From: an uncultured Balneola sp.
GTDB taxonomy: Bacteria > Bacteroidota > Rhodothermia > Balneolales > Balneolaceae
Assembly: GCA_913058495.1 (NCBI GenBank)
Contig: CAJXQC010000002.1
Span: 62,001-126,000 of the forward strand
DNA: 64,000 nt
Direction of reading: 5' to 3'
The position numbers and the translations under genes are program-made. Within the stretch, counting starts at the first letter, position 1, and each line of letters begins with the position of its first letter. This document shows positions 27,093 to 35,454 of the stretch, piece by piece. The notes below the pieces were generated by a model that saw nothing but the letters and a program-made list of their open reading frames with translations, was not told where the DNA came from and searched no databases.

Positions 27093-27806
27093 TTATTGGG
27101 ATTCTGATTGAATCTCACTCAGCATACGTTTCATTCGTTCAATTTCTGTAATCTGGTCTACATTTATGTCCGTAGATAACCTGAATGCTTGCTCGTCTTG
27201 CGCCGCTCCATCCGTATTGATCAAAGTTTGCACCATGGTAACTGCACCCTGATGATGCTGAATCATATATTTAAGATACAATTCATCAAATAGCTTTCCT
27301 TTTGCATTACTCAGTTCCACGAGTTGTTCCTGACTTAACATCCCTGCCATATTCATATGATCTGAATGATCCATATCAGTACCATGAATCATTAAATTTA
27401 AACCATCTATGTGTACTTCCGGTACTGGTTGATCCCTATCGCGCAACCACGTTTGCATAGTAGCAATCTCATCTTTTTGAGCATTAATTATTCGCGCTGC
27501 TAATGTACGAACCTGAGGACTTGCTCCATTTTCCGGAGCCAATCGCGACATAATCAATGCCTGAGCATGATGACCGATCATTCCAGTCATGAATTTTACA
27601 TCCGCTTTTGTGAAATTCATCTTTGAGCTGTCAATTCTGGCCCAATAAATTTCTTCTAATTCTGCTTTGCTGGGTTGTTCAGCTTTTTGTTGAGAAACTC
27701 TTTCCGAATTTGGTGAACTTGTATTCTTACTTGAAGAACAAGCACTAAAGATCAGTGTTGAAAACACCAATGAACTAATCAATAAAGTCTTTTTTGCCGT
27801 AGGCAT
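27093..27806 (-). CDS. DUF305 lipoprotein
   Basis: The N-terminus has a lipobox (LIFSACSSS). The mature part is a DUF305 ferritin-like bundle with two histidine/methionine motifs, FMTGMIGHHAQALIMS near residue 74 and KYMIQHHQGAVTMVQ near residue 182, separated by an Asp/His-rich linker (HGTDMDHSDHMNMAG). These residues suggest binding of copper or another soft metal, but no function is proven. It lies upstream of the LVIVD gene with a 55-base gap and probably shares its transcript. Confidence 0.88.
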   Translation of the reverse strand: MPTAKKTLLISSLVFSTLIFSACSSSKNTSSPNSERVSQQKAEQPSKAELEEIYWARIDSSKMNFTKADVKFMTGMIGHHAQALIMSRLAPENGASPQVRTLAARIINAQKDEIATMQTWLRDRDQPVPEVHIDGLNLMIHGTDMDHSDHMNMAGMLSQEQLVELSNAKGKLFDELYLKYMIQHHQGAVTMVQTLINTDGAAQDEQAFRLSTDINVDQITEIERMKRMLSEIQSESQ

Positions 27807-27999
27807 AGAATTTTAAAATTTACCTGTGAATAGTCTTAATTCTAAAAGTATAGATTAACCAATAGTGTATTAAAAGACAAAACAAAACCTCTATAAAGCC
27901 TGGTAAATATATGTTTAAAAAACGGACTAATTTTTTGGCCTGGTTTGAATTAAAAAAGATTCGTCATTGTTGACTATACAACCAATAAAAAAGATAACT

Positions 28000-28752
28000 A
28001 TGAAAAAGTCCTTATCACTTCTAATAATTTTTGCGTTTGCAACCATCTCAGTTGTAGCTCAACTATCAAGTACGGCTGACACTTATGACACTGAAAAAGG
28101 TGAATTAACTGTACACCCGGTAAATCACGGAACTGTAGCTTTCACTTTTGATGGTAAAACAATTTTCGTAGATCCATATGGTGGGGCAGATAAATTCGCT
28201 GATTTTAATGCCCCTGATCTCATTTTGATCACAGACATCCATGGTGATCACCTGAATTCAGAAACTATTACGGGATTAGATACTAAAAACACAATATTTG
28301 TAGTTCCGCAAGCTGTTGCTGATCGATTGGGAGATAATTTACAGGATCAAATTGTAGTCATAGGAAACGAAGAAACTACTACTCAAATGGGAATTCCGAT
28401 TACAGGTGTGGCCATGTATAATTTACCGGATGATGAGTCTTCCAGACACAAAAAAGGAAGAGGAAACGGCTATGTGATCGATTTTGGAGGAACGAATGTA
28501 TATCTGTCGGGAGATACCGAAGATATTCCTGAGATGAGGAATCTGGAAAATATTGACATAGCTTTTGTTTGCATGAATTTACCTTACACGATGGACATTT
28601 ACCAAGCTGCAAGTGCTGTGATCGAATTTTCCCCAACTACAATGTACCCTTATCACCATCGTGGGCAAGACATCGAAAGATTTAAAGAAATAATGTCTGT
28701 TGGCAACCCTGAAGTAAATGTGATTTTAAAAGATTGGTATCCAAGTAACTAA
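28000..28752 (+). CDS. Secreted metallo-beta-lactamase-fold protein
   Basis: The TTG at 27967 is a track artefact; the ATG at 28000 starts a signal peptide (MKKSLSLLIIFAFATISVVAQ). The MBL domain includes FVDPYGGADKFADFN and the metal motif ITDIHGDHLN, where the first histidine of the usual HxHxDH is Asp. Other motifs are YLSGDTEDIPEMRN and TMYPYHHRGQDIERF. It is related to the UPF0173-like group but exported. The altered metal motif may still bind metal. No enzyme function is known. It lies 35 bases upstream of an alcohol dehydrogenase gene. Confidence 0.85.
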   Translation: MKKSLSLLIIFAFATISVVAQLSSTADTYDTEKGELTVHPVNHGTVAFTFDGKTIFVDPYGGADKFADFNAPDLILITDIHGDHLNSETITGLDTKNTIFVVPQAVADRLGDNLQDQIVVIGNEETTTQMGIPITGVAMYNLPDDESSRHKKGRGNGYVIDFGGTNVYLSGDTEDIPEMRNLENIDIAFVCMNLPYTMDIYQAASAVIEFSPTTMYPYHHRGQDIERFKEIMSVGNPEVNVILKDWYPSN

Positions 28753-28787
28753 ATTCAATTAACAACCTATAACCATTTATCTATTCT

Positions 28788-29948
28788 ATGCTGAACTTCG
28801 AATTTCAAAATCCAACCAAAATCATTTTCGGGAAAGATCAGATCTCTAAACTTTCTTCTGAAATTCCTGAAAACTCAAAAGTGCTGATGGTTTATGGAGG
28901 CGGAAGCATTAAAAAGAACGGGGTGTATGATCAGGTAACCCAAGCTTTAAAAGAATTTGATGTTACAGAATTTGGCGGAGTTCCTGCGAACCCGGAATAC
29001 GCGGTATTATTAGAAGCTTTAGATATTATCAAAACTAAAGACATAGATTTTATACTTGCTGTAGGTGGAGGTTCCGTAATTGATGGAGTTAAATTTCTGT
29101 CAGGCGCAGCAACTTATGAAGGAGATGAACCCTGGGACATTCTTGCAAAAGGAATCAGAACTTATGAAGGATTGCCATTTGGTACCGTTTTAACTCTCCC
29201 GGCAACAGGTTCAGAAATGAATTCCGGATCTGTTATCACGCGGAAAGAAACCAAAGAAAAACGAGTTATGGGCGGGCCCGGATTATTTCCACAGTTTTCG
29301 ATTCTTGATCCACAGGTCGTTCATTCAATCCCTAAAAGACAAATAGCTAATGGTTTAGTGGATTCCTTCTCCCATGTAATTGAACAGTACATGACTTACC
29401 CGGTAGCTGCCAGACTTCAGGACAGAATTGCTGAAAGCGTTATGCAAACATTAATTGAAGTAGCTCCTAAAGTAATGGAAGATCCATCAGACTATGATTC
29501 TGCTTCTGATTTTATGTGGAGTTGTACTATGGCTTTGAACGGGTTGTTAAGAGTAGGTACTCCAAACGATTGGTCGACACATATGATGGCTCACGAATTG
29601 ACTGCCCTTTATGGAATCGATCATGCACGGACATTAGCCATTATTCATCCAAGTCAATTGAGGTATAAACTAGAAGACAAAAAGGAAAAACTTGCTCAAT
29701 ATGCGGAAAGGGTTTGGGGAATTTCAGAAGGTTCTTTAGAAGAAAAAGCGGAAGCCGGAATCAGAAAAACTGAAGAATATTTTCATTCATTAGAAATGGA
29801 TACAAAACTTTCTGAATACACTGCTGAATATGAAAAAACATCTGATATTATTAAAGAACGTTTCGAAGAGAGAAACTGGAAGGGATTGGGAGAAAAGCAG
29901 AACATAACACCTGATGACGCCAAAAAAATAGTTGAAATGAGCTATTAA
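28788..29948 (+). CDS. Iron-containing alcohol dehydrogenase, YqhD/BDH-like
   Basis: The 386-residue cytoplasmic enzyme has the nucleotide-binding motif AVGGGSVIDGVKFLSGAA near residue 97. The metal ligands expected for group III dehydrogenases are all visible: GLVDSFSHVIEQY (Asp and His) near residue 190, HMMAHELTALYGIDH (two His) near residue 265. The N-terminal FEFQNPTKIIFGKDQI is typical of YqhD and butanol dehydrogenases. It would reduce aldehydes with NADPH. Length is normal. The secreted neighbour upstream does not suggest a pathway. Confidence 0.92.
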   Translation: MLNFEFQNPTKIIFGKDQISKLSSEIPENSKVLMVYGGGSIKKNGVYDQVTQALKEFDVTEFGGVPANPEYAVLLEALDIIKTKDIDFILAVGGGSVIDGVKFLSGAATYEGDEPWDILAKGIRTYEGLPFGTVLTLPATGSEMNSGSVITRKETKEKRVMGGPGLFPQFSILDPQVVHSIPKRQIANGLVDSFSHVIEQYMTYPVAARLQDRIAESVMQTLIEVAPKVMEDPSDYDSASDFMWSCTMALNGLLRVGTPNDWSTHMMAHELTALYGIDHARTLAIIHPSQLRYKLEDKKEKLAQYAERVWGISEGSLEEKAEAGIRKTEEYFHSLEMDTKLSEYTAEYEKTSDIIKERFEERNWKGLGEKQNITPDDAKKIVEMSY

Positions 29949-30030
29949 CTTATTGACTATATACACATGTTAAATAATTTCAGTTGCTATTCAATTTTTA
30001 CGAGTAACCGATCAATGCAGAAATTAAATT

Positions 30031-30083
30031 GAGCAACTTTTACTAAAGTTTGCTCGTGTAAAGTTAAAAAAGACGTAATTTTG
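30031..30083 (+). promoter_or_regulatory. Hairpin and TAnnTTTG promoter candidate before the TonB receptor
   Basis: The hairpin GAGCAACTTT-TACT-AAAGTTTGCTC (one bulged T) spans 30031-30055. Its right arm overlaps TTTG (30049-30052), and TAATTTTG follows at 30076-30083, 23 bases later. TTTG plus TAnnTTTG is the Bacteroidota-type promoter pattern. The inverted repeat would be well placed for a repressor. Spacing is at the edge of the known range. Confidence 0.38.
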
Positions 30084-30148
30084 CACAATTTTATGAGCTC
30101 AGAGTAATTATATATCTTTAAGCTTAATTCATCTGCATACATTTTTAT

Positions 30149-32560
30149 ATGAGGGAACTGCTACTACTAAGCATATTTATTGGGTTGTCATCAATAGCAA
30201 ACGCTCAAACCATTACGGTTACGGATAACACAACCGGACTACCGATTGAATTTGCTACCATTTACGATGGTAAAAATCAGATATCAGCTATAACAGATAT
30301 TCAGGGACAGGCTGATGTTTCAGCGTTTAAAGACTCTGAAATTATTTCTATTCGCTATGTCGGATACAGAGAAAAAATGTACAAATTCAAAGAGCTTGAA
30401 GAACTGAAATTCATGGTGACTCTATCTCCTTCTGATATTGCGCTTAATGAAGTTGTAGTGTCTGCTTCTCACTGGAAACAGGAAACCAGAGAAGTTCCAT
30501 TGAAAGTAACATCCATTAGTCCTGAAAATATTCAGCTTCAAAACCCTCAAACCGCGGCAGATTTACTAACAGTTTCAGGGGAAGTCTTTGTTCAAAAAAG
30601 TCAACTTGGTGGCGGCAGCCCAATGATTAGAGGATTTGCTACCAATCGGGTTCTTATTGCTGTAGACGGAGTTCGAATGAACACAGCTATATTCAGAAGC
30701 GGAAATGTTCATAATGTTATATCTCTGGATCCCTTTGCGATTCAAAATACGGAGATCATATTTGGACCGGGGTCAGTAATTTACGGAAGTGATGCAATCG
30801 GGGGTGTTATGAGTTTTTATACCTCAAAACCCGTTTTCTCAACCAATAGTGATTTATACGCTAAAGGTAATAGTACTGCCAGAGCTTCATCTGCAAATAA
30901 TGAGCGAACTGTTCATGTTGATGTAAATTTAGGCCGTGAAAAATTTGCCTCCCTCTCTAGTATCAGCTATTCAGATTTTGATGATCTGAAAATTGGTGCC
31001 AACGGTCCTAATGAATACCTGAGAACTTTTGAGGTAACACAGGATCAAAATGGTGATTCTGTAATTTCAAATTCTAATCCAAGAGTGCTTACCCCCACCA
31101 GATTCAATCAATTGAATTTGATGCAGAAACTTCGTTATTCCCCTAACGAAAGTTGGGACATAAATTTTGGCTTTCACTATTCCGAATCTTCAGATCTGGA
31201 TCGTTTTGACCGCCTTACTCTTATTAATGACAATGGAGAACCTAGTTATGCAGAATGGTATTACGGCCCTCAAATTTGGCAAATGAATAACCTCAATATT
31301 CTTCGAAAATCTGAAGGAAAATTCTTTGATCAGGCTAGTCTTACACTTTCACAACAGTATTTCAGAGAAAGCAGACATACCCGACGATTTCAATCTAACC
31401 AAAAGGTATCAAGAGAAGAAAATGTAGATGTTTTTACACTGAATTTGGATCTTGAAAAAAACATAAACACAGCAAACAGAATTTTTTACGGTGGCGAAGT
31501 TGTATTGAATAATATTTCTTCATTCGGATTTAATGAAAATATTGAAAACAACACCACTACTCCAACTTCAACCCGATACCCTGACGGATCAGATTGGAAT
31601 TCATTTTCCGGTTACATCAGCCATAGATTAAAGTTCTCTGAAAAGATAAACATTCAAAGTGGTCTCCGTTACAGCCACTTCTTTCTTGATGCTACTTTCG
31701 ATCAAACTTATTATCCGGTTCCATTTAATGATATATCTATAGATGAAGGTGCTTTTACAGGTAGCTTAGGCTTGGTGTATTCATTTGATGAAAGCTTACA
31801 AGTAAATGCGAATTTATCGACGGGCTACAGGGCACCAAATATAGATGATGCCGCTAAAGTATTTGATTCTGAACCCGGGTCAGTAGTTGTACCTAACTCA
31901 AACCTTAAACCTGAGTATGCTTATAACGCTGATCTTGGATTCACCAAAGTATTTAGTGACATAGTAAAGATTAACTTAACCGGCTATTATACGATATTAA
32001 AAGATGCTCTTATCCGCAGAGATTTTATGATAAATGGTCAGGACAGTATTCAATATGATGGGAGATTAAGTAGAGTACAAGCAATTCAGAATTCTGCTCA
32101 AGCTCGGGTTTATGGTTTACAAGCGGGTTTAAAATTAGAGCTCCCGTCAGGATTCCGATTTTCCAGTCAAATCAATATACAGGAAGGTGAAGAAGAACAA
32201 GAGGATGGCACATATGCCCCACTCCGACATGCTGCTCCTACTTTTGGAGAAACTCATCTAAGTTATATCTACGATAAATTAGAAATAGATGTATATGCTG
32301 AATATAATGGTGAACTTTCTAACTCAGAACTCGCACCATCCGAAAAAGGTAAAGCTTACCTATATGCAAAAGATAAAAATGAAAACCCCTACTCACCAAG
32401 TTGGTATACTTTAAATCTGAATTCCGCTTACCAAATAAATTCCACCGTAAAATTAAGTGCTGGCGTTGATAACATTACCGACCAAAGATATCGTCCATAT
32501 TCATCAGGAATAGCAGCACCCGGAAGAAACTTTTTTATAGCAGTTCGAGCGAATTTCTAA
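30149..32560 (+). CDS. TonB-dependent outer-membrane receptor, haem-receptor-like
   Basis: The 803-residue protein has a signal peptide (MRELLLLSIFIGLSSIANAQ), a carboxypeptidase-like regulatory domain at about 20-100, a plug domain (VVVSASHWKQETREVPLKV, SPMIRGFATNRVLIAVDGV) at about 105-225 and a 22-strand-type barrel. TGYRAPNIDDAAKVF and PNSNLKPEYAYN resemble the FRAP/NPNL box of haem receptors, and the plug resembles that group. Haem or a related iron source is therefore the favoured ligand, with moderate certainty. No haem uptake genes flank it. Confidence 0.88.
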   Translation: MRELLLLSIFIGLSSIANAQTITVTDNTTGLPIEFATIYDGKNQISAITDIQGQADVSAFKDSEIISIRYVGYREKMYKFKELEELKFMVTLSPSDIALNEVVVSASHWKQETREVPLKVTSISPENIQLQNPQTAADLLTVSGEVFVQKSQLGGGSPMIRGFATNRVLIAVDGVRMNTAIFRSGNVHNVISLDPFAIQNTEIIFGPGSVIYGSDAIGGVMSFYTSKPVFSTNSDLYAKGNSTARASSANNERTVHVDVNLGREKFASLSSISYSDFDDLKIGANGPNEYLRTFEVTQDQNGDSVISNSNPRVLTPTRFNQLNLMQKLRYSPNESWDINFGFHYSESSDLDRFDRLTLINDNGEPSYAEWYYGPQIWQMNNLNILRKSEGKFFDQASLTLSQQYFRESRHTRRFQSNQKVSREENVDVFTLNLDLEKNINTANRIFYGGEVVLNNISSFGFNENIENNTTTPTSTRYPDGSDWNSFSGYISHRLKFSEKINIQSGLRYSHFFLDATFDQTYYPVPFNDISIDEGAFTGSLGLVYSFDESLQVNANLSTGYRAPNIDDAAKVFDSEPGSVVVPNSNLKPEYAYNADLGFTKVFSDIVKINLTGYYTILKDALIRRDFMINGQDSIQYDGRLSRVQAIQNSAQARVYGLQAGLKLELPSGFRFSSQINIQEGEEEQEDGTYAPLRHAAPTFGETHLSYIYDKLEIDVYAEYNGELSNSELAPSEKGKAYLYAKDKNENPYSPSWYTLNLNSAYQINSTVKLSAGVDNITDQRYRPYSSGIAAPGRNFFIAVRANF

Positions 32561-32566
32561 ATTTAG

Positions 32567-33268
32567 TCAGGCTTTTATCCAATCGATCAAAGTTTCAAAA
32601 TCATCAAAGACCAGATCTGCTAATTTCTCGCTCTCTTTAGCTGGGTTTGAAGTATACCAGGCTACTTTCCAACCTGCAGCTTTTCCACCTTGCACATCTG
32701 AAGTAAGAGAGTCTCCTACGTATAAGATATCTGATCTGTCTAGTCCTACAAGTTCAGTACTATAATCAAAGATCTTTGGATGGGGTTTCATAACTCCCAC
32801 TTCTTCAGAAATAACTATCTGAGAAACCATTTCTTCAAACCCAAATTGCTTGATCTTCATCCACTGTGTTTCGGCGAAACCATTTGTGATAATGCCAACA
32901 TCATATTTTGATCTGATTCTATCGAATGCTTCTTTCGCACCTTCGATCCACTCCCAATGATTTCGGTAGTAATTCATATACACTTTCCCGGCTTCTTCAT
33001 ACAACGAAGAATTAATTCCAAGCTCAATGAAGGTTTCTTCAAATCTTCTGCGGTGGAGAATATGCCTGTCGATCTCTCCTCTCCCATATTCTTCCCAAAG
33101 CCCCTTATTAATTTTATGATAAGTTGATTTAAGTTCGTCTAGCGAAATGTCATTAAATTCTTCAAAATGACTATGGATATCTTTAAGTCCGTTTTGTTCT
33201 GCCTTTTTGTGATCTAAAAGAGTGTCATCTAAGTCGAAATAAATAAATTTTGGTCTAAGCTCTGACAA
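32567..33268 (-). CDS. yjjG: HAD-family phosphatase, YjjG-type
   Basis: A 233-residue HAD hydrolase. Motif I is FDLDDTLLDH with both aspartates, motif II is GIITNGFAETQ, motif III is the Lys in MKPHPKIF and motif IV is YVGDSLTSDVQGG. The pattern and length match YjjG-type pyrimidine 5'-nucleotidases, which remove non-canonical pyrimidine nucleotides. The 6-base gap to the converging TonB-receptor gene has no space for a terminator. Confidence 0.85.
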   Translation of the reverse strand: MSELRPKFIYFDLDDTLLDHKKAEQNGLKDIHSHFEEFNDISLDELKSTYHKINKGLWEEYGRGEIDRHILHRRRFEETFIELGINSSLYEEAGKVYMNYYRNHWEWIEGAKEAFDRIRSKYDVGIITNGFAETQWMKIKQFGFEEMVSQIVISEEVGVMKPHPKIFDYSTELVGLDRSDILYVGDSLTSDVQGGKAAGWKVAWYTSNPAKESEKLADLVFDDFETLIDWIKA

Positions 33269-33359
33269 TGGAATGATTTTTGATTAATGTAATAATGAAT
33301 GAACCAAAATAAATTTAGGCTCGTAAGCGGGCTTAAGTTAAACAACTAAATACAAAATC

Positions 33360-33950
33360 ATGAAAGGTAAATTAATTATAGGGCTTGTTGTTGTAGGCTT
33401 ACTCGTTTTTTTTGGAATAAGCGTCAATAACGGATTGGTAGAGAAAGAAGAAGCAGTTGAGGGAGCTTGGGCTCAGGTTGAAAATCAATATCAAAGAAGA
33501 GCAGACTTGATACCAAACTTGGTAAATACAGTAAAGGGAGCAGCAAACTTTGAGCAAGAAACATTGACTTCAGTTATAGAAGCAAGAAGCAAAGCAACTT
33601 CTGTAAATATTAGTGCCGGCGATCTTAGTGATCCTGCAAAATTTCAACAGTTCCAACAGGCACAAGGTGAGTTAAGCGGAGCATTATCCCGATTATTGGT
33701 TTCTGTTGAGCGCTATCCTGAGTTGAAGGCAAATTCTAATTTCAGAGATTTACAAAGCCAGTTAGAAGGTACTGAAAACAGAATTTCTACTGAGCGTAAA
33801 CGATTTAATGATACAGCTCAGAATTACAATAGTTCTATCAGGAAATTCCCTACAAGTATCTTTGCTTCTATCGGTGGATTTGAAAGAAAGGCTTATTTCG
33901 AAGCAGATCAGGGTGCAGAAAACGCTCCAACCGTAGATTTTGGTAATTGA
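33360..33950 (+). CDS. lemA: LemA-family protein
   Basis: The 196-residue protein has an N-terminal membrane anchor (KLIIGLVVVGLLVFFGIS) and the LemA helical domain: EGAWAQVENQYQRRADLIPN near residue 33, NLVNTVKGAANFEQETL, LLVSVERYPELKANSNFRDL near residue 115 and NRISTERKRFNDTAQNYN. LemA proteins face the periplasm with unknown role and are often followed by TPM-domain genes, as here. It is the first gene of a LemA-TPM-TPM operon. Confidence 0.93.
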   Translation: MKGKLIIGLVVVGLLVFFGISVNNGLVEKEEAVEGAWAQVENQYQRRADLIPNLVNTVKGAANFEQETLTSVIEARSKATSVNISAGDLSDPAKFQQFQQAQGELSGALSRLLVSVERYPELKANSNFRDLQSQLEGTENRISTERKRFNDTAQNYNSSIRKFPTSIFASIGGFERKAYFEADQGAENAPTVDFGN

Positions 33951-33966
33951 AAAGACACAAGAACTA

Positions 33967-34018
33967 AGACATAAGATGTAAGATGTAAGACATCAGAACA
34001 ATCTTACATCTTATGTCT
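33967..34018. repeat. Perfect 18-bp inverted repeat inside the lemA operon
   Basis: AGACATAAGATGTAAGAT (33967-33984) is repeated as its exact reverse complement at 34001-34018, with a 16-base loop. Direct repetition of GATGTAAGA lies within it. There is no T-run, so it is not a standard terminator. It could slow decay or reduce expression of the downstream TPM genes, or be a dispersed repeat. Confidence 0.85.
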
Positions 34019-34038
34019 AATATCTCACTACTATTCCC

Positions 34039-34488
34039 ATGAAAGAATTCCTTAACGAAGATCAAGAGAAAGCAGTAATCCGTGCAATCAGGGAGGCCGA
34101 AACATCTTCTTCCGGAGAAATCCGTGTACACTTAGAAGCTAAATGCGGTAAAGAAGATCCTATTGAAAGAGCAAAGGAAGTTTTTGCAGAACTCAATATG
34201 CATGAAACAGAACTGCGAAACGGGACCATCATCTATGTAGCTTCCGAAGATCATAAAATTGCAATTTGGGGAGATGAAGGAATCCATTCAAAAGTTGGAC
34301 AGAATTTCTGGGATGACGAGCTTGAACTCCTTACCAAATATTTCATGGCTGATGATTATGAAACAGGTTTAAGAGAAGCTGTTCTGAAAATAGGTGACAA
34401 ATTAAGTGAATTTTTTCCCTATCAAGGTGAAGATGACATCAATGAATTGCCGGATGATATAAGTTATGGAGATAATAAAGATGCGTAA
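34039..34488 (+). CDS. TPM-domain protein
   Basis: A 149-residue soluble TPM-domain protein without signal peptide. It has the family pattern VIRAIREAETSSSGEIRVHL, RAKEVFAELNMHETELRNG, IAIWGDEGIHSKVGQNFWDD and LREAVLKIGDKLSEFF. TPM domains are found with LemA and in plant and bacterial membrane-repair or phosphatase contexts; no firm function. Its end overlaps the next TPM gene by eight bases (ATGCGTAA). Confidence 0.88.
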   Translation: MKEFLNEDQEKAVIRAIREAETSSSGEIRVHLEAKCGKEDPIERAKEVFAELNMHETELRNGTIIYVASEDHKIAIWGDEGIHSKVGQNFWDDELELLTKYFMADDYETGLREAVLKIGDKLSEFFPYQGEDDINELPDDISYGDNKDA

Positions 34489-35269
34489 ATTATTTTTAGT
34501 TATAACGATCTTATTTATCTCATTGAGTGCTTTAGGTCAGGATATTCTTCCTGAGCGCGCACAAGGAATGGTTAACGATTATGCCAATATGCTTTCAAGT
34601 TCTGAGGTTAACAGACTTGAGCAAAAACTCCGAAATTATAGAGACACCACAACGAATGTAATCGCTATAGCTACCATTGAATCGCTTGATGGTAACGCGA
34701 TACAACCTCTTGCAACTGAAACTTTTTCGAAATGGAAAATGTGGGAAGGGGATCGATACAACGGGGTTTTAATACTAATTTCAGAAACAGATCAGGAAAT
34801 TTGGATCGAGGTTGGTTATGGACTTGAAGGAGCAATCCCCGACGTCATGGCAAATCGTGTCTATGAAAACATACTTCGACCAAATTTTAGAAATGGAGAT
34901 GTATACAGTGGCTTAGACAGAGCTATTGATGCACTCATTGCACTTGCTGCCGGCGAGTTTGAAGGTGTACCTGAATTACAGTCTAATTCAAACGATGGTT
35001 CATTTCCTGTAGAAATAGTCATTTTTATAATTGTGATCATCTTTGTTCTTATAAGAAAAGGAAGAGGCGGTAATCACGGTGGAGGAAAAAGAACACTAAG
35101 TGCCGGTGAAGTTCTCTTTTGGGGAAGTTTATTAGGTGGTGGACCACGAAGAGGTAGTGGTGGCTCGTCATTCGGAGGCGGTTTTGGTTCCGGAGGAGGC
35201 GGGTTCGGTGGCTTCAGCGGAGGTGGCGGATTCGGTTCCGGAGGCGGTGGTGCCGGTGGAGGCTGGTAG
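34481..35269 (+). CDS. TPM-domain protein with signal peptide and glycine-rich tail (YgcG-type)
   Basis: The ATG at 34481 (MRKLFLVITILFISLSALGQ) is the better start than the track's 34466; it gives a signal peptide and an eight-base overlap with the previous gene. The TPM domain covers about residues 30-155 (MVNDYANMLSSSEVNRLEQK, EIWIEVGYGLEGAIPDVMAN). A membrane segment (VEIVIFIIVIIFVLI) near residue 180 precedes a glycine/serine-rich tail. This is the YgcG-type layout seen beside LemA. Confidence 0.9.
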   Translation: MRKLFLVITILFISLSALGQDILPERAQGMVNDYANMLSSSEVNRLEQKLRNYRDTTTNVIAIATIESLDGNAIQPLATETFSKWKMWEGDRYNGVLILISETDQEIWIEVGYGLEGAIPDVMANRVYENILRPNFRNGDVYSGLDRAIDALIALAAGEFEGVPELQSNSNDGSFPVEIVIFIIVIIFVLIRKGRGGNHGGGKRTLSAGEVLFWGSLLGGGPRRGSGGSSFGGGFGSGGGGFGGFSGGGGFGSGGGGAGGGW

Positions 35270-35271
35270 CG

Positions 35272-35454
35272 CCAAGCCTTCGGCTTGGAATTAGGAATGT
35301 AGAATTTAAAATTAAGAATTCTTTGTGATTTCGAATTAAAACAGAGCCTGTAGAATATTAAAGGTCTCTCTCAGCAATGTTTAGATTTCTCCCATCGGTC
35401 GAAATGACAAATCTAATTCTTAATTTTCCATTTTGAATTTTTAATTCCTAATTC
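35272..35454. repeat. Compound palindromic element between tpm and methionine gamma-lyase genes
   Basis: The 184-base gap is built of nested repeats. A tight hairpin CCAAGCC-TTC-GGCTTGG (35272-35288) comes three bases after the TPM stop. Two arm pairs follow: GAATTAGGAAT (35288-35298) with ATTCCTAATTC (35444-35454), and AAAATTAAGAATT (35308-35320) with AATTCTTAATTTT (35415-35427). The outer arm reaches the stop codon of the lyase gene. No coding sequence is visible. It may be a dispersed non-autonomous repeat. Confidence 0.75.
35383..35409. repeat. REP-like dispersed repeat copy
   Basis: The stretch AGATTTCTCCCATCGGTCGAAATGACA contains the imperfect palindrome ATTTC...GAAAT. It resembles short intergenic repeats (GAGATTTCTC...GAAATGACA) I recall as common in Bacteroidota-type genomes. 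It sits in the loop of the larger inverted repeat. Confidence 0.5.

Noticed and set aside
35039-35269. GGN-rich low-complexity DNA
   Set aside because: It encodes the glycine-rich tail usual for YgcG-type TPM proteins, not a separate repeat.
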